From DASZRZ01 sp963732925 (GTDB lineage: Bacteria; Acidobacteriota; Terriglobia; Terriglobales; Acidobacteriaceae), in NCBI GenBank assembly GCA_963732925.1, contig CAVTBJ010000012.1:1-64000 (forward strand): a stretch of DNA of 64,000 bases, read 5' to 3'. Numbering within the stretch: the first letter of the stretch is position 1; each line of letters opens with the position of its first letter. Under the pieces are notes generated by a model, which ran no database searches, was not told the origin of the DNA, and was given only the letters and a program-made list of their open reading frames with translations. This document shows positions 35,381-43,700 of this stretch, piece by piece. A program made the translations under genes and the position numbers.

Positions 35381-36067
35381 TCATTGAGCTTCCCCGGAGG
35401 GCCCTTGCCCGACTGGCGGCCCGCCGTGAGACTGCGAATTGGGGCGTCCGGGTGCTTCCGCCAGCGCCTTAAGCTCGGCGTACACCCGCTTTACCTGGGC
35501 GCGGACACTCTCGGGGTCACCCGAATTGTCGATGATGTAGTCGGCGGCCGCGATTTTCTCGCTATCCGGCCACTGCGCAGCCTGCCGGCGATTGACCTCG
35601 GCCTGCGCCGCCGCCAGGTCCAGGCCTTGGCGCTGGGCAAAGCGCGCGACTTTTTGCTCGGGACGGCAAGTCACGACCACCAGTTTGTCGAAGCGGCGTC
35701 CTACGCCGGCTTCCAGAATCAGGGCAGCTTCCACGATTCCCACGGCCCGAGGCTCAGCTTCTTCTACCTGCCGGAGCCAATCTTCCTGCCGGGCAATGAC
35801 CGGGGGATGGACGATGCGGTTCAAGTCCCCAATACGACCGCCTCCGAAAGCCAGCTCTGCGAGCTGGCGCCGATCGATGCTTCCGTCGGGGCGGAGAATC
35901 CCCGAGCCGAAATGCTGCACAATGTCTTCGTAGACCTTGGATCCCGGCGTCATCAACTGGTGAGCGATCCGATCTGCCTCAATAACCCGCGCCCCGAGCT
36001 CGCGAAAAATGTTTCCGACCGTGCTTTTGCCGCAAGCGAGGCCACCGGTCAGGCCTACGCGAAGCAA
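35381..36067 (-). CDS. coaE: Dephospho-CoA kinase
   Basis: Last step of coenzyme A synthesis. 228 residues. P-loop GLTGGLACGKSTVGNIF (residues 5-21), then ARVIEADRIAHQLMTPG, SIDRRQLAELAF, NRIVHPPVIARQEDWL and ADYIIDNSGDPESVRAQVKR. The C-terminal 25 residues are a variable Gly/Pro/Gln-rich tail. The start overlaps the end of folD by 13 bases, so the two are likely co-transcribed. Confidence 0.93.
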   Translation of the reverse strand: MLRVGLTGGLACGKSTVGNIFRELGARVIEADRIAHQLMTPGSKVYEDIVQHFGSGILRPDGSIDRRQLAELAFGGGRIGDLNRIVHPPVIARQEDWLRQVEEAEPRAVGIVEAALILEAGVGRRFDKLVVVTCRPEQKVARFAQRQGLDLAAAQAEVNRRQAAQWPDSEKIAAADYIIDNSGDPESVRAQVKRVYAELKALAEAPGRPNSQSHGGPPVGQGPSGEAQ

Positions 36068-37020
36068 GATGATCCCTGCTGCTCCGGAGATGCCGAAGTC
36101 AGCGCTGCTCCCCGCCGCAGGCGAGCAGCCTTGATGGTATTTGCCATCAGCATGGCGATGGTCAGCGGGCCCACCCCCCCGGGCACCGGAGTGAGGGCGC
36201 CGGCGACTTCAGCCACGGCGGGATGAACGTCACCGATCAGGGTCGATCCCTTCTCCTGAAATATCCTTTCGCGGCGTTCGTTGCCCTGAAAAAAGCGATC
36301 GAACTCACTGCGATCGGTGATCTTGTTCATTCCCACGTCGATGACGGTGGCGCCCGGCTTTACGAAGTCAGGGGTGATCATGCCCATCCGGCCGATTGCA
36401 GCCACCAGGATGTCCGCCCTCCGGCATACCACGGGAAGGTCACGGGTCCGGGAGTGGCACAGAGTAACCGTGGCATTGTGGTTGGTGAGCAGCATGCCCA
36501 CGGGCTTGCCTACGATGTCACTCCGTCCCACCACCACGGCATCCGCCGACTCAATCGGGATGTGGCTGCGCTTGAGGATTTCCAGAATCCCGGCCGGAGT
36601 GCAGGGAACCAGTCCGGGACGCTGGGTGGAAAGGAATCCAACATTCAACGGGTGAAAGCCATCCACGTCCTTGCATGGGTCCACGGCCATGAGCACCGCG
36701 TGGGAATCGACGTGGCCCGGCAATGGCAGTTGCACCAGAATGCCGTCAATGTCATTCCGCCGGTTCAGGGCTTGTACCAGATCGACCAGTTCCCGGGTGC
36801 CGGCGGATTCAGGCGGGGTGTGTTTTTCGCTGTAGATCCCCAGGGATTCGCATGCTCTTACCTTTCCGGAAACATAAATCTCGGAAGCAGGGTTGTGTCC
36901 CACCAAAACAACTGCCAGGCCCGGTCTTATACCCTGTGCTGTCAGCTCCTGCACCTGTTCGGCAACTTCGGCTCTGATTTCCTTCGCGATCCGATTGCCG
37001 TCCAGGAGAGTGGCAGCCAT
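36055..37020 (-). CDS. folD: Bifunctional methylenetetrahydrofolate dehydrogenase/cyclohydrolase
   Basis: Interconverts methylene-, methenyl- and formyl-tetrahydrofolate. 321 residues. PGLAVVLVGHNPASEIYVSG and KVRACESLGI hold the catalytic Lys; GILVQLPLPGHVD, VDPCKDVDGFHPLNVG, PCTPAGILEIL, VVVGRSDIVGKPVGMLL, TVTLCHSRT and DVHPAVAEVAGALTPVPGG follow. An insertion near 238-258 (EFDRFFQGNERRERIFQEK) and a tail of about 20 residues make it longer than the 285-residue E. coli enzyme. Confidence 0.95.
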   Translation of the reverse strand: MAATLLDGNRIAKEIRAEVAEQVQELTAQGIRPGLAVVLVGHNPASEIYVSGKVRACESLGIYSEKHTPPESAGTRELVDLVQALNRRNDIDGILVQLPLPGHVDSHAVLMAVDPCKDVDGFHPLNVGFLSTQRPGLVPCTPAGILEILKRSHIPIESADAVVVGRSDIVGKPVGMLLTNHNATVTLCHSRTRDLPVVCRRADILVAAIGRMGMITPDFVKPGATVIDVGMNKITDRSEFDRFFQGNERRERIFQEKGSTLIGDVHPAVAEVAGALTPVPGGVGPLTIAMLMANTIKAARLRRGAALTSASPEQQGSSCFA

Positions 37021-37212
37021 CCTATATCCTCACTTCGTCGTCGAAGCTTCGAGTTCCAAACTGCGGGGTCCAAGACCTACTGGATCCCACGTCTGTTTAT
37101 TGCAACCATAAATTTTAACGCAACCGGGATTTTCCCTGGTCCCGAGCTGCAGTTGCAAGAAATTGCATGGGAATGGAATTCTCTACTCCGGAACACGTTA
37201 GAATACAGCCCT

Positions 37213-37386
37213 ATGCTCGACAAGGATCTTCTCGATCTGCTGGTGTGTCCCGCCTGCAAGACAGCTCTGAACTATGATTCTGAGCGAGATACGCTGACCT
37301 GCGGTCAGTGCCGCCGGGTGTATCCCGTCCGCGACGGGATTCCTATCCTGCTGATCGATCATGAAGCGGTGAAGAAAGAAGTGTAG
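37213..37386 (+). CDS. Trm112/YcaR-type zinc-ribbon protein (UPF0434)
   Basis: 57 residues from ATG 37213 (MLDKDLLDLLVCPACKTAL). Two Cys pairs (CPAC and CGQC) and the ending RVYPVRDGIPILLIDHEA are the family signature. In eukaryotes Trm112 activates methyltransferases; bacterial members are of unknown role and are often next to lpxK or kdsB. Here it is divergent from folD. The much longer frame that runs upstream from 36223 is antisense to folD and was rejected. Confidence 0.88.
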   Translation: MLDKDLLDLLVCPACKTALNYDSERDTLTCGQCRRVYPVRDGIPILLIDHEAVKKEV

Positions 37387-37634
37387 CCGGGAAGCTGGCA
37401 AGGGGAACTTCTGACCAATTTCGGTCAACCACTGCGACACTTTGGCGCAACCTGATCTCCTTGCCTCTCCACCTCAAAAAGCCGCCTCTTGTGCAAACAA
37501 TTGAAAACGCGATGCCACGCTCTGTAATCTCGGATTGAGATGGCCGAGGGGTTTCGGCATTCGAATTGCTTGCAACTATCATGTGGGTTACGGAGTCTAA
37601 TGCCCATAGGCACTCTCAGTCGAACGACTGGGTC

Positions 37635-37644
37635 GGAGGTGATC
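37635..37644 (+). promoter_or_regulatory. Perfect extended Shine-Dalgarno of the 76-residue gene
   Basis: GGAGGTGATC (37635-37644) matches the complement of the 16S rRNA 3' end over ten bases. It lies 6 bases from the ATG at 37646 and 9 from a second in-frame ATG at 37649 when measured from GGAGG. The rest of the gap after the Trm112-like gene (37387-37634) shows only a small palindrome TGACC-N6-GGTCA (37412-37427) and no convincing promoter. Confidence 0.6.
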
Positions 37645-37645
37645 G

Positions 37646-37876
37646 ATGATGGCTGAGAAGTTTTCCGGTGGTGAACTGGCAGCCCTTCGTAACGAGCTGC
37701 TGCAAAGCGGTTTGGATTCCTGGGATGCCGCGCAGGTGCTGCAGGCGTTTCTGATGGGCCGGGGGTATGGGGTATCCCGCGACGCAGCCATCGAAGCGGC
37801 CGGACGCGTGGAATGCGCCGGTTGCTCCTTGGACGTGATCCAAAAGGAGCTTGAGAGTCTCGCGTTGGTCATGTAA
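37646..37876 (+). CDS. 76-residue orphan protein, unknown
   Basis: Starts MMAEKFSGGELAALRNELLQ; predicted mostly helical, slightly acidic. It has one pair of Cys (VECAGCSLD, residues about 56-59) and no signal peptide or membrane helix. It has its own exceptionally strong ribosome site and an intrinsic terminator 48 bases after the stop, so it is a self-contained single-gene unit. That combination suggests high expression. I do not recognise the family. A regulatory or adaptor role would only be a guess. Confidence 0.75.
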   Translation: MMAEKFSGGELAALRNELLQSGLDSWDAAQVLQAFLMGRGYGVSRDAAIEAAGRVECAGCSLDVIQKELESLALVM

Positions 37877-37923
37877 CTGAGTGGTCGGTGACACCCTCAG
37901 TTGCGCTAAATCCGAACGCTGAA

Positions 37924-37953
37924 AGCCGGGCGAACCTGCCCGGCTTCTTTTTT
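37924..37953 (+). terminator. Intrinsic terminator after the 76-residue gene
   Basis: AGCCGGGC (37924-37931), a 6-base loop and GCCCGGCT (37938-37945) form a perfect 8-bp GC-rich stem followed by TCTTTTTT. It is preceded by a weaker hairpin CTGAG...CTCAG at 37877-37900. The remaining 38 kb gap to 38159 shows nothing else I can support. Confidence 0.85.
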
Positions 37954-38159
37954 GGCCGAAGCCAATTCGAGATTGGGGCAGACGTCCCGGTTCCCGTACC
38001 CAGGTCTATGAGGAATGAAATCCCAGGCGGAAATGGTTCATCGAACCAGGTTCGCCCGGGGTCACTGCCGTCAACCTGCTCTGTGGCGACGCCCCCCTGG
38101 CCAGCATCGGCAGGCCTGCGGCGTTCATCGAATAAGAGGCTCCCGCTCGAGTGCCTTAA

Positions 38160-38202
38160 GTTAAGCTAGTGGGAGAGTTAAGCTAGTCCGGGTTAAGCCA
38201 GT
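38160..38202 (+). repeat. Three tandem copies of GTTAAGCTAGT
   Basis: GTTAAGCTAGT occurs at 38160-38170 and 38177-38187, and once more as GTTAAGCCAGT at 38192-38202, spaced 17 and 15 bases start to start. The array ends 10 bases before the start codon of the permease gene at 38213. It could be a repeated operator or translation-control site. No clear ribosome site separates it from the ATG. Confidence 0.55.
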
Positions 38203-38212
38203 GCAAAACTAG

Positions 38213-39415
38213 ATGGTCCTTGGTGAAACCATTTCGATCGTCCGCGACTCCTTCCAGGCCTACAAAGTCCGTTTTCTGCTGACGGCTTTAGGCATGGTGA
38301 TGGGAACGGCCTCCTTGATCCTTGTGGTCACTGTTGGTCTGACCGGGAAGCAGTACATCATCCGGCAGATTCAGGCGATTGGCGCCAACATGATCTACGC
38401 TGAATTTCAAGGCGCCTCGGAGCGTCTGGGGCAGGTAAATGCCGATTTTCTGACGATCAATGACTTGAAAGCGGTGCGCCAGCAGGTGAACGGGATTGAG
38501 GCTGCTTCTCCCATGGTGGCGCTCAGCGACACGGTATCTCCGGGCAATGGGAAGGAACGCGACGTCCTGATTCTAGGCGTAAACAGCGAGTACAGGTTCG
38601 TACGCAGCCTCACGGTTTTAGCGGGGCGCTTCTTTGACGAGGATGACGCGCAGATGCACAACAAAGTCCTGGTGGTCACCCAGGATTTTGCCAACAGCGA
38701 ATATGGCAATGTGCATGCCGCAATCGGGAAGATTATTCGTATCAGCGGTTTGCCCTTTACCGTGATCGGAGTCTTTAAGGAGAGCGTGGAGACCTTCGGT
38801 CAATCAGAGATCAACTCGAATTCTCTGGTCATGCCTTACACGGTGGCACGATATTTCACAAATTCCGACCGGGTTAAGGAGCTGTTCTTTTCCGCCGCCA
38901 ATGCCGCGGATGTTCCTGCCATTACGCGAGAGATTCACACCGTGATCGCTTCGCGGCACCGCCCGGAATCGGAATACAAGGTGACCAACCTGACGCAATT
39001 GATGTCCGTGGCGGGCCGTGTGGCTAACGCCCTCACGATCATTCTGCTGCTGATCTCCGCCATTACACTTGCCGTAAGCGGCGTTGGAATTATGAACATC
39101 ATGCTGGCCAGCGTGAGCTCCCGCATCCGTGAGATTGGGGTCCGCAAGGCCATGGGAGCGACCACGCAGGACATCCGCTTTCAATTCCTGGCGGAAGCAT
39201 TATTTATTTCGCTCCTGGGAGGAGTGATCGGCGTAATTCTGGGACTGGCGATTCCCTTTTCGCTGCGCTTTTTGACCAACTATCGCGTGCCCATCTCAGG
39301 CCTCTCGGCAATCATCGCGCTGGCGGTTTCCACGGTTGTCGGAATTCTTTTTGGAACCGTTCCGGCGTCCCGCGCAGCTCATCTGGATCCGGTGGAATCG
39401 CTCAAGTACGAGTAG
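38213..39415 (+). CDS. MacB/FtsX-type ABC transporter permease
   Basis: 400 residues. N-terminal membrane helix (VRFLLTALGMVMGTASLILVV), a periplasmic MacB-PCD domain of about 220 residues (about 45-270), then three helices. The FtsX core motifs GVGIMNIMLASVSSRIREIG and VRKAMGATTQDIRFQFLAEA sit around residue 290-330, and the protein ends VPASRAAHLDPVESLKYE, the typical finish. Such permeases work with a LolD/MacB-type ATPase in lipoprotein release, drug or peptide export. No ATPase gene is adjacent, so its partner must be encoded elsewhere. Convergent with the GT4 gene. Confidence 0.88.
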   Translation: MVLGETISIVRDSFQAYKVRFLLTALGMVMGTASLILVVTVGLTGKQYIIRQIQAIGANMIYAEFQGASERLGQVNADFLTINDLKAVRQQVNGIEAASPMVALSDTVSPGNGKERDVLILGVNSEYRFVRSLTVLAGRFFDEDDAQMHNKVLVVTQDFANSEYGNVHAAIGKIIRISGLPFTVIGVFKESVETFGQSEINSNSLVMPYTVARYFTNSDRVKELFFSAANAADVPAITREIHTVIASRHRPESEYKVTNLTQLMSVAGRVANALTIILLLISAITLAVSGVGIMNIMLASVSSRIREIGVRKAMGATTQDIRFQFLAEALFISLLGGVIGVILGLAIPFSLRFLTNYRVPISGLSAIIALAVSTVVGILFGTVPASRAAHLDPVESLKYE

Positions 39416-39449
39416 TCTGCCGGCTGTCAGCTCGCAGGTTGCAATCTCC

Positions 39450-40766
39450 TCACGGTTCGTCCTTGCGCCACCTTGCCGGTTCCGCCCAGGGGGCCCAGTC
39501 CCGGAAGGGATGTTCCGAGCTGGATCCAGACCACTGCTGCCGTCGTGGGAAACGAGATTTCTGCCTGAGCGAGCGGGTACGTTCCTGCAGGTCGAAGGAT
39601 CGCAAGTATTCCCGGATAATCTGCGGCATGGCCATGCGCAGGGCAGCGGAAAAATTCTGCTCGGCCATTTCGTGCTGCTTTTTCTCGGACGACAGCAGAC
39701 CGATCAGGCAATTCGCCAGCCCATCGGCATCCCCGACCGGAAAAAATTCGATGGCCATGCGCTCGTCAGCAGCCATGTCGCGAAATTCCGTGAGATTGGA
39801 CGAAATCACCGGAACGCCATACTGGCAAGCCTGATGGGCCGGGCCGCTTGATCCGGTTGCTGAGTTGTAGGGAAGCACGACCACGCTGGACCGCTTGTAC
39901 AGTTCGGGGATGTCGTCTTCCGCCACATATCCCCGGAATTCATAGCGGTCATTTCCCCGGCACCTCCTGGCAAAAGACTCCCAGTAACCGGGTGTGGTGT
40001 GGTGGTTGGCTCCAGCCACTACCAGCTTGGCGTTGGGAATCCGCTCCAGGACCCGGGGAAAAGCGTCGAACAGGCCCTCCAGCCGTTTGTAGGTGCCCCA
40101 GTGCCCAATGGCAAGAATGCGGTGATCGGGATCGCCGCGCAAGGAGAAGTCAGGAAATTCGGGCCGTGCTCCCAGAATTCCATGCGACCGGAAATGAACG
40201 TTTTGGGCTCGATAGCGCTCCACCAGGGTACGGCGATATGCCGGGAGGAGCACGGTGGTGGAGTTGGAGAGCAGCAGCATTCGCGTGGCAACCGAACTGG
40301 CCACCCGGAACAGGCGCTCCGCTTTGATGTTCGCCGACTTCATGTCGACGTGCTCCATAATGTGGTGAAGCGTGACATGGGTTTTGTAACCCGCGGCCCG
40401 GGTGATCGCGGGAATGCACAACCCCGCGAAGGCGGCAATCGGGTGCTGCTGGGTGGCGAAGGTGGAAAACACTAGGTTAAACCACACTACGTCGGGGCGA
40501 ATCTCGCGCAACGTTCTCAGCAGCCGCAGCTGATTCGAGCCGCTGTTGAATTTCCAGCACCGGATCACATCGAACTCCGCCAACTCTTCCGCCAGCGGAA
40601 TGGGATTGCCGTCACCGTCGGTAGCAAAGTCCACGCGCTCCAGAAGATCGCCCAGAATGGTCAGACTGATGAGCGGGTTCTTCTGTAACTCCCGCGCGAG
40701 ATGGAGGCCATATTCATTGAGCTGCCGGCCGCTGGGAGGAAAAGTCGTTACCAGACAAATTTTCAT
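39450..40766 (-). CDS. Glycosyltransferase family 4-like protein
   Basis: 438 residues, GT-B fold. MKICLVTTFPPSGRQLNEYG begins the N-terminal Rossmann half. The C-terminal half has ILAIGHWGTYKRLEGLFDAF, AKLVVAGANHH, FRGYVAEDDIPELYKRSSVV and the nucleotide-sugar-binding LPYNSATGSSGPAHQACQYG, then VPVISSNLTEFRDM. The C-terminal 50 residues are Arg/Ser/Trp-rich and variable. Probably a cytoplasmic retaining transferase for a polysaccharide. It begins 12 bases after the stop of the TPR/barrel gene on the same strand, so the two form one unit. Confidence 0.85.
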   Translation of the reverse strand: MKICLVTTFPPSGRQLNEYGLHLARELQKNPLISLTILGDLLERVDFATDGDGNPIPLAEELAEFDVIRCWKFNSGSNQLRLLRTLREIRPDVVWFNLVFSTFATQQHPIAAFAGLCIPAITRAAGYKTHVTLHHIMEHVDMKSANIKAERLFRVASSVATRMLLLSNSTTVLLPAYRRTLVERYRAQNVHFRSHGILGARPEFPDFSLRGDPDHRILAIGHWGTYKRLEGLFDAFPRVLERIPNAKLVVAGANHHTTPGYWESFARRCRGNDRYEFRGYVAEDDIPELYKRSSVVVLPYNSATGSSGPAHQACQYGVPVISSNLTEFRDMAADERMAIEFFPVGDADGLANCLIGLLSSEKKQHEMAEQNFSAALRMAMPQIIREYLRSFDLQERTRSLRQKSRFPRRQQWSGSSSEHPFRDWAPWAEPARWRKDEP

Positions 40767-40778
40767 AGGCTCGAAACG

Positions 40779-43700
40779 CTAAAACAGGCTTACCCGCACA
40801 ACCGGCAGGTAATTGCCTCGCCCGCCGCCGGGAAAATTGAAGAACTGCTGCTGCTGCAGTCCCACGGAAAAACGCAGCGGATAGTTGATTGGGACTGAGT
40901 CGCTGCCGTCTTCGTGAATACGGCGCACCGAGCGCACATAGGAAACGAAGACGCCGCCGGTAGCATTGTCGTAGTCGTGGATTCCCATGCCGCGCGAGAA
41001 CGAAAAGTTCCCTTCAACTTCCCAGTTCCGCGAAGGCGTATAGGTGAAGTCGACGGCGGGGCGCAGCGCCTGGCCGAGAACGTACTGCAAGTCCTGGACC
41101 CGCCAGCCGCGGATGTATTCTGCCAGCATGCGCACGCGCAGCGATTCGCCGAACTGGCGTTCCACTCCCGCGTAACTGGAGGTGCTGAACCATTCCCGGA
41201 TTGAGGGACGGAACCTGAGGTCGCGCGCCCAGTAGCCGGTAATGAATGCCGTCTTCCCCCAAGGCCGGCCCACGCGAAATTCCAGGCGCCCATTGAGGTC
41301 ACGGGAACTTAGATCATTCTCCGTGAAGGGCCCGGTTTCGTGAATTCCGTAACCTTGAATAGAAATCCAGTTTCCCAGTGAATTGGTGGAGAAGTACAGA
41401 AACTGACGGAACAAGTTCTGGTTCATGGCGACCGGCGAGGTCCGATCGCGACGGAAGGTGTACTGCAGGCCCGTGTTGAAGGCAATGCTGTTGCTGCCCA
41501 GGTGCAGCACCGGATTGAGTGCACCGTTGAAGGCGTAGTCGTAGGTGTCGCGATCCGCGATCACCGACTCGGAAGGGAGGGAAATCCGCCCTCGCGAGTT
41601 GCGTACCTGAAAGAAGCCGTTGATAGGAGGCAGCCCCTGCTGGTGGACTCGGTAGCTGTTCGTCCACAGCGTCTCGTAGCTGTAGCGGGGCAGAGGTGCC
41701 TGGGAGGTGCCGGCGCCCCCGAACAGACGCGCATCCATGCCGTAAATGGTGGCGTCGTCGAATACGGGGCCGGCGGACACATCGCTGCGCAGGCTGAAGC
41801 GGTCATTGATGCGCAATCCTTCCTCTCCGGCCAGCTCTTGCAATTGGCGCGCTGCCACGGTGTCTTCGCCCGAAACCACCTGGGCATGGGCAAACGTGGT
41901 CAGTGCGTTCACATCCTGGTGCCGTTGCCGGAAAACATTGGCCCGCGCCAGCATGTAGTCATAGTTGGTCTGCAATGTCGCGGGATCGCCCAAGCTCGCC
42001 AGTTCGGCCTCGGCGCGGCGGTTGTCGCCTTGTGCCAGATAGGTGTTGGCGAGAGCAATGGCCACCGTCTCCGGAGCGGCTCCAGCCTCTTTGGCACGCT
42101 GAAACATGCGCTCGGCCAGGTCGAAATCCTTCATGCGCAAGAAGAGATCTCCTGCCTGCATCAGGTTCTCCACGGTAATGGGAGAGGCCTCTCCGATGCG
42201 TGCCTCGGCAAATGCCAGGCTGACCTGCTCGCGGGCAGCATCCGACTCGCCATAGCTCTGCATGGCCCGGGCAATCGCCAGCCGGGCCTCTATGCGATCC
42301 GAGTCCGGAGCTTCCAGCGCGCGGGAGAACCGCTCCATGGCGGCTTCCCGGTCTCCCAGAACCAGGAGCGCGTTTCCATTGGCCAGCAGAATGCCGGACT
42401 GTTCACCGCTCTGCTTTTCCGACTCCTGGATGTAGTGCATGGTTTGCGCCGCATTCCCCACCTGCGCCTGGTCGAGCGCCATCTGCGCATAGATCGAGGG
42501 ATCGTCGGGAGACAGTCGGAGGGCTGCGCTGAGCACCTGGAAGGAGTCGCTGTATTCCCGCAGGTCATATAACACTTCAGCCAGGCCCAATTGCAGTTGC
42601 AGGTCATCTGGCCGAAGTTTTTCGGCTACTCGGTATTCCTGCGCCGCTTTGCGCAAGAGACCTTCCTGACGGTATGCCGTGGCCCGCGCCACGTGGGTTG
42701 CGCCGGAGTCACCCAAGGTTTTTTCCGCTTTTGCCAAATGATCGAGCGCGACCCGCGGATGCCTCAGTTCCAACTGAGCGTAGGCCATGCCCAGGTGAGC
42801 TTCGCCGTTATCCGGCTGCAGCTTCAGCGCCTGCTCAAAATCAGAGCTCGCCTGCTCGGCATTTTGCAGGTCGTTCAGCACGTATCCCCGGTTCACATAC
42901 GCCGTAACGATGTTCGGGTCGCGGCGCAGCGTCTCGCTGAACGCCTCGTAGGCTTCCTGCGGCAAATCGTTTTGCCTGTAAACGTATCCGGCCAGCAGCG
43001 GAAGGTCCGGCTCCTTCGGCATGGCGTCGATATAGCGCGCCGTCAGGCTGAGCAGATCTTCAGAGCGGTTGAGCGCGAGAAGGTCATAGCCCAGGTAGAC
43101 CACCGCATCCCGATCTTTGGGAAGCTTTTGAATGACCTGCTCGCCCAATCGTGCCGATTCCGCGTAGTCGCCGACCCAGCGGAGATAGCGCTCGCGCTCG
43201 CGCATGACGTAGGGGTTTCCCAGGGCCGCCGCGCTGGCACGCTGCAGCCATTGCTTTGTACGGTCAAAATGGTGAGATTCGATGCCCGCATTCGCGCCCC
43301 CCGCAATTACCAGAGGGCTGTCATGATCGAGGTTGTAAGCCTTCTCATAGGCCTGTTGCGCTTCGTCGAAGCGGCGCAGCGACGTGTACATGTCCCCCAG
43401 AGCCAAAAACGGGATGTAACTTTTGGGCTCAATCTTGGCCAGACGATGAAAATACTCTTCCGCTCCGGAAATGTTACCCATGTCGCGGGAGAGGTATCCC
43501 ATCGCGGTAATGGCTGAGGTGTTGTCCGCTTCCAGGTTCAGAATTGTTTCATATGTCTGGTGGGCGTCATTTTTGCGTCCCAGTTTCCACTGCACACCCG
43601 CGTACTGCAGGAGGATATTTACATCTTTCGGGGCCAGCGAGATCGCTTGCTGCAGGTCGGTATCAGCGCCCTTAAGGTCGCCCAGCCCGGCCTTCACCAC

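Noticed and set aside
36223..37212. Long upstream extension of the Trm112-like gene
   Set aside because: Runs antisense to folD; the recognisable protein begins at ATG 37213.
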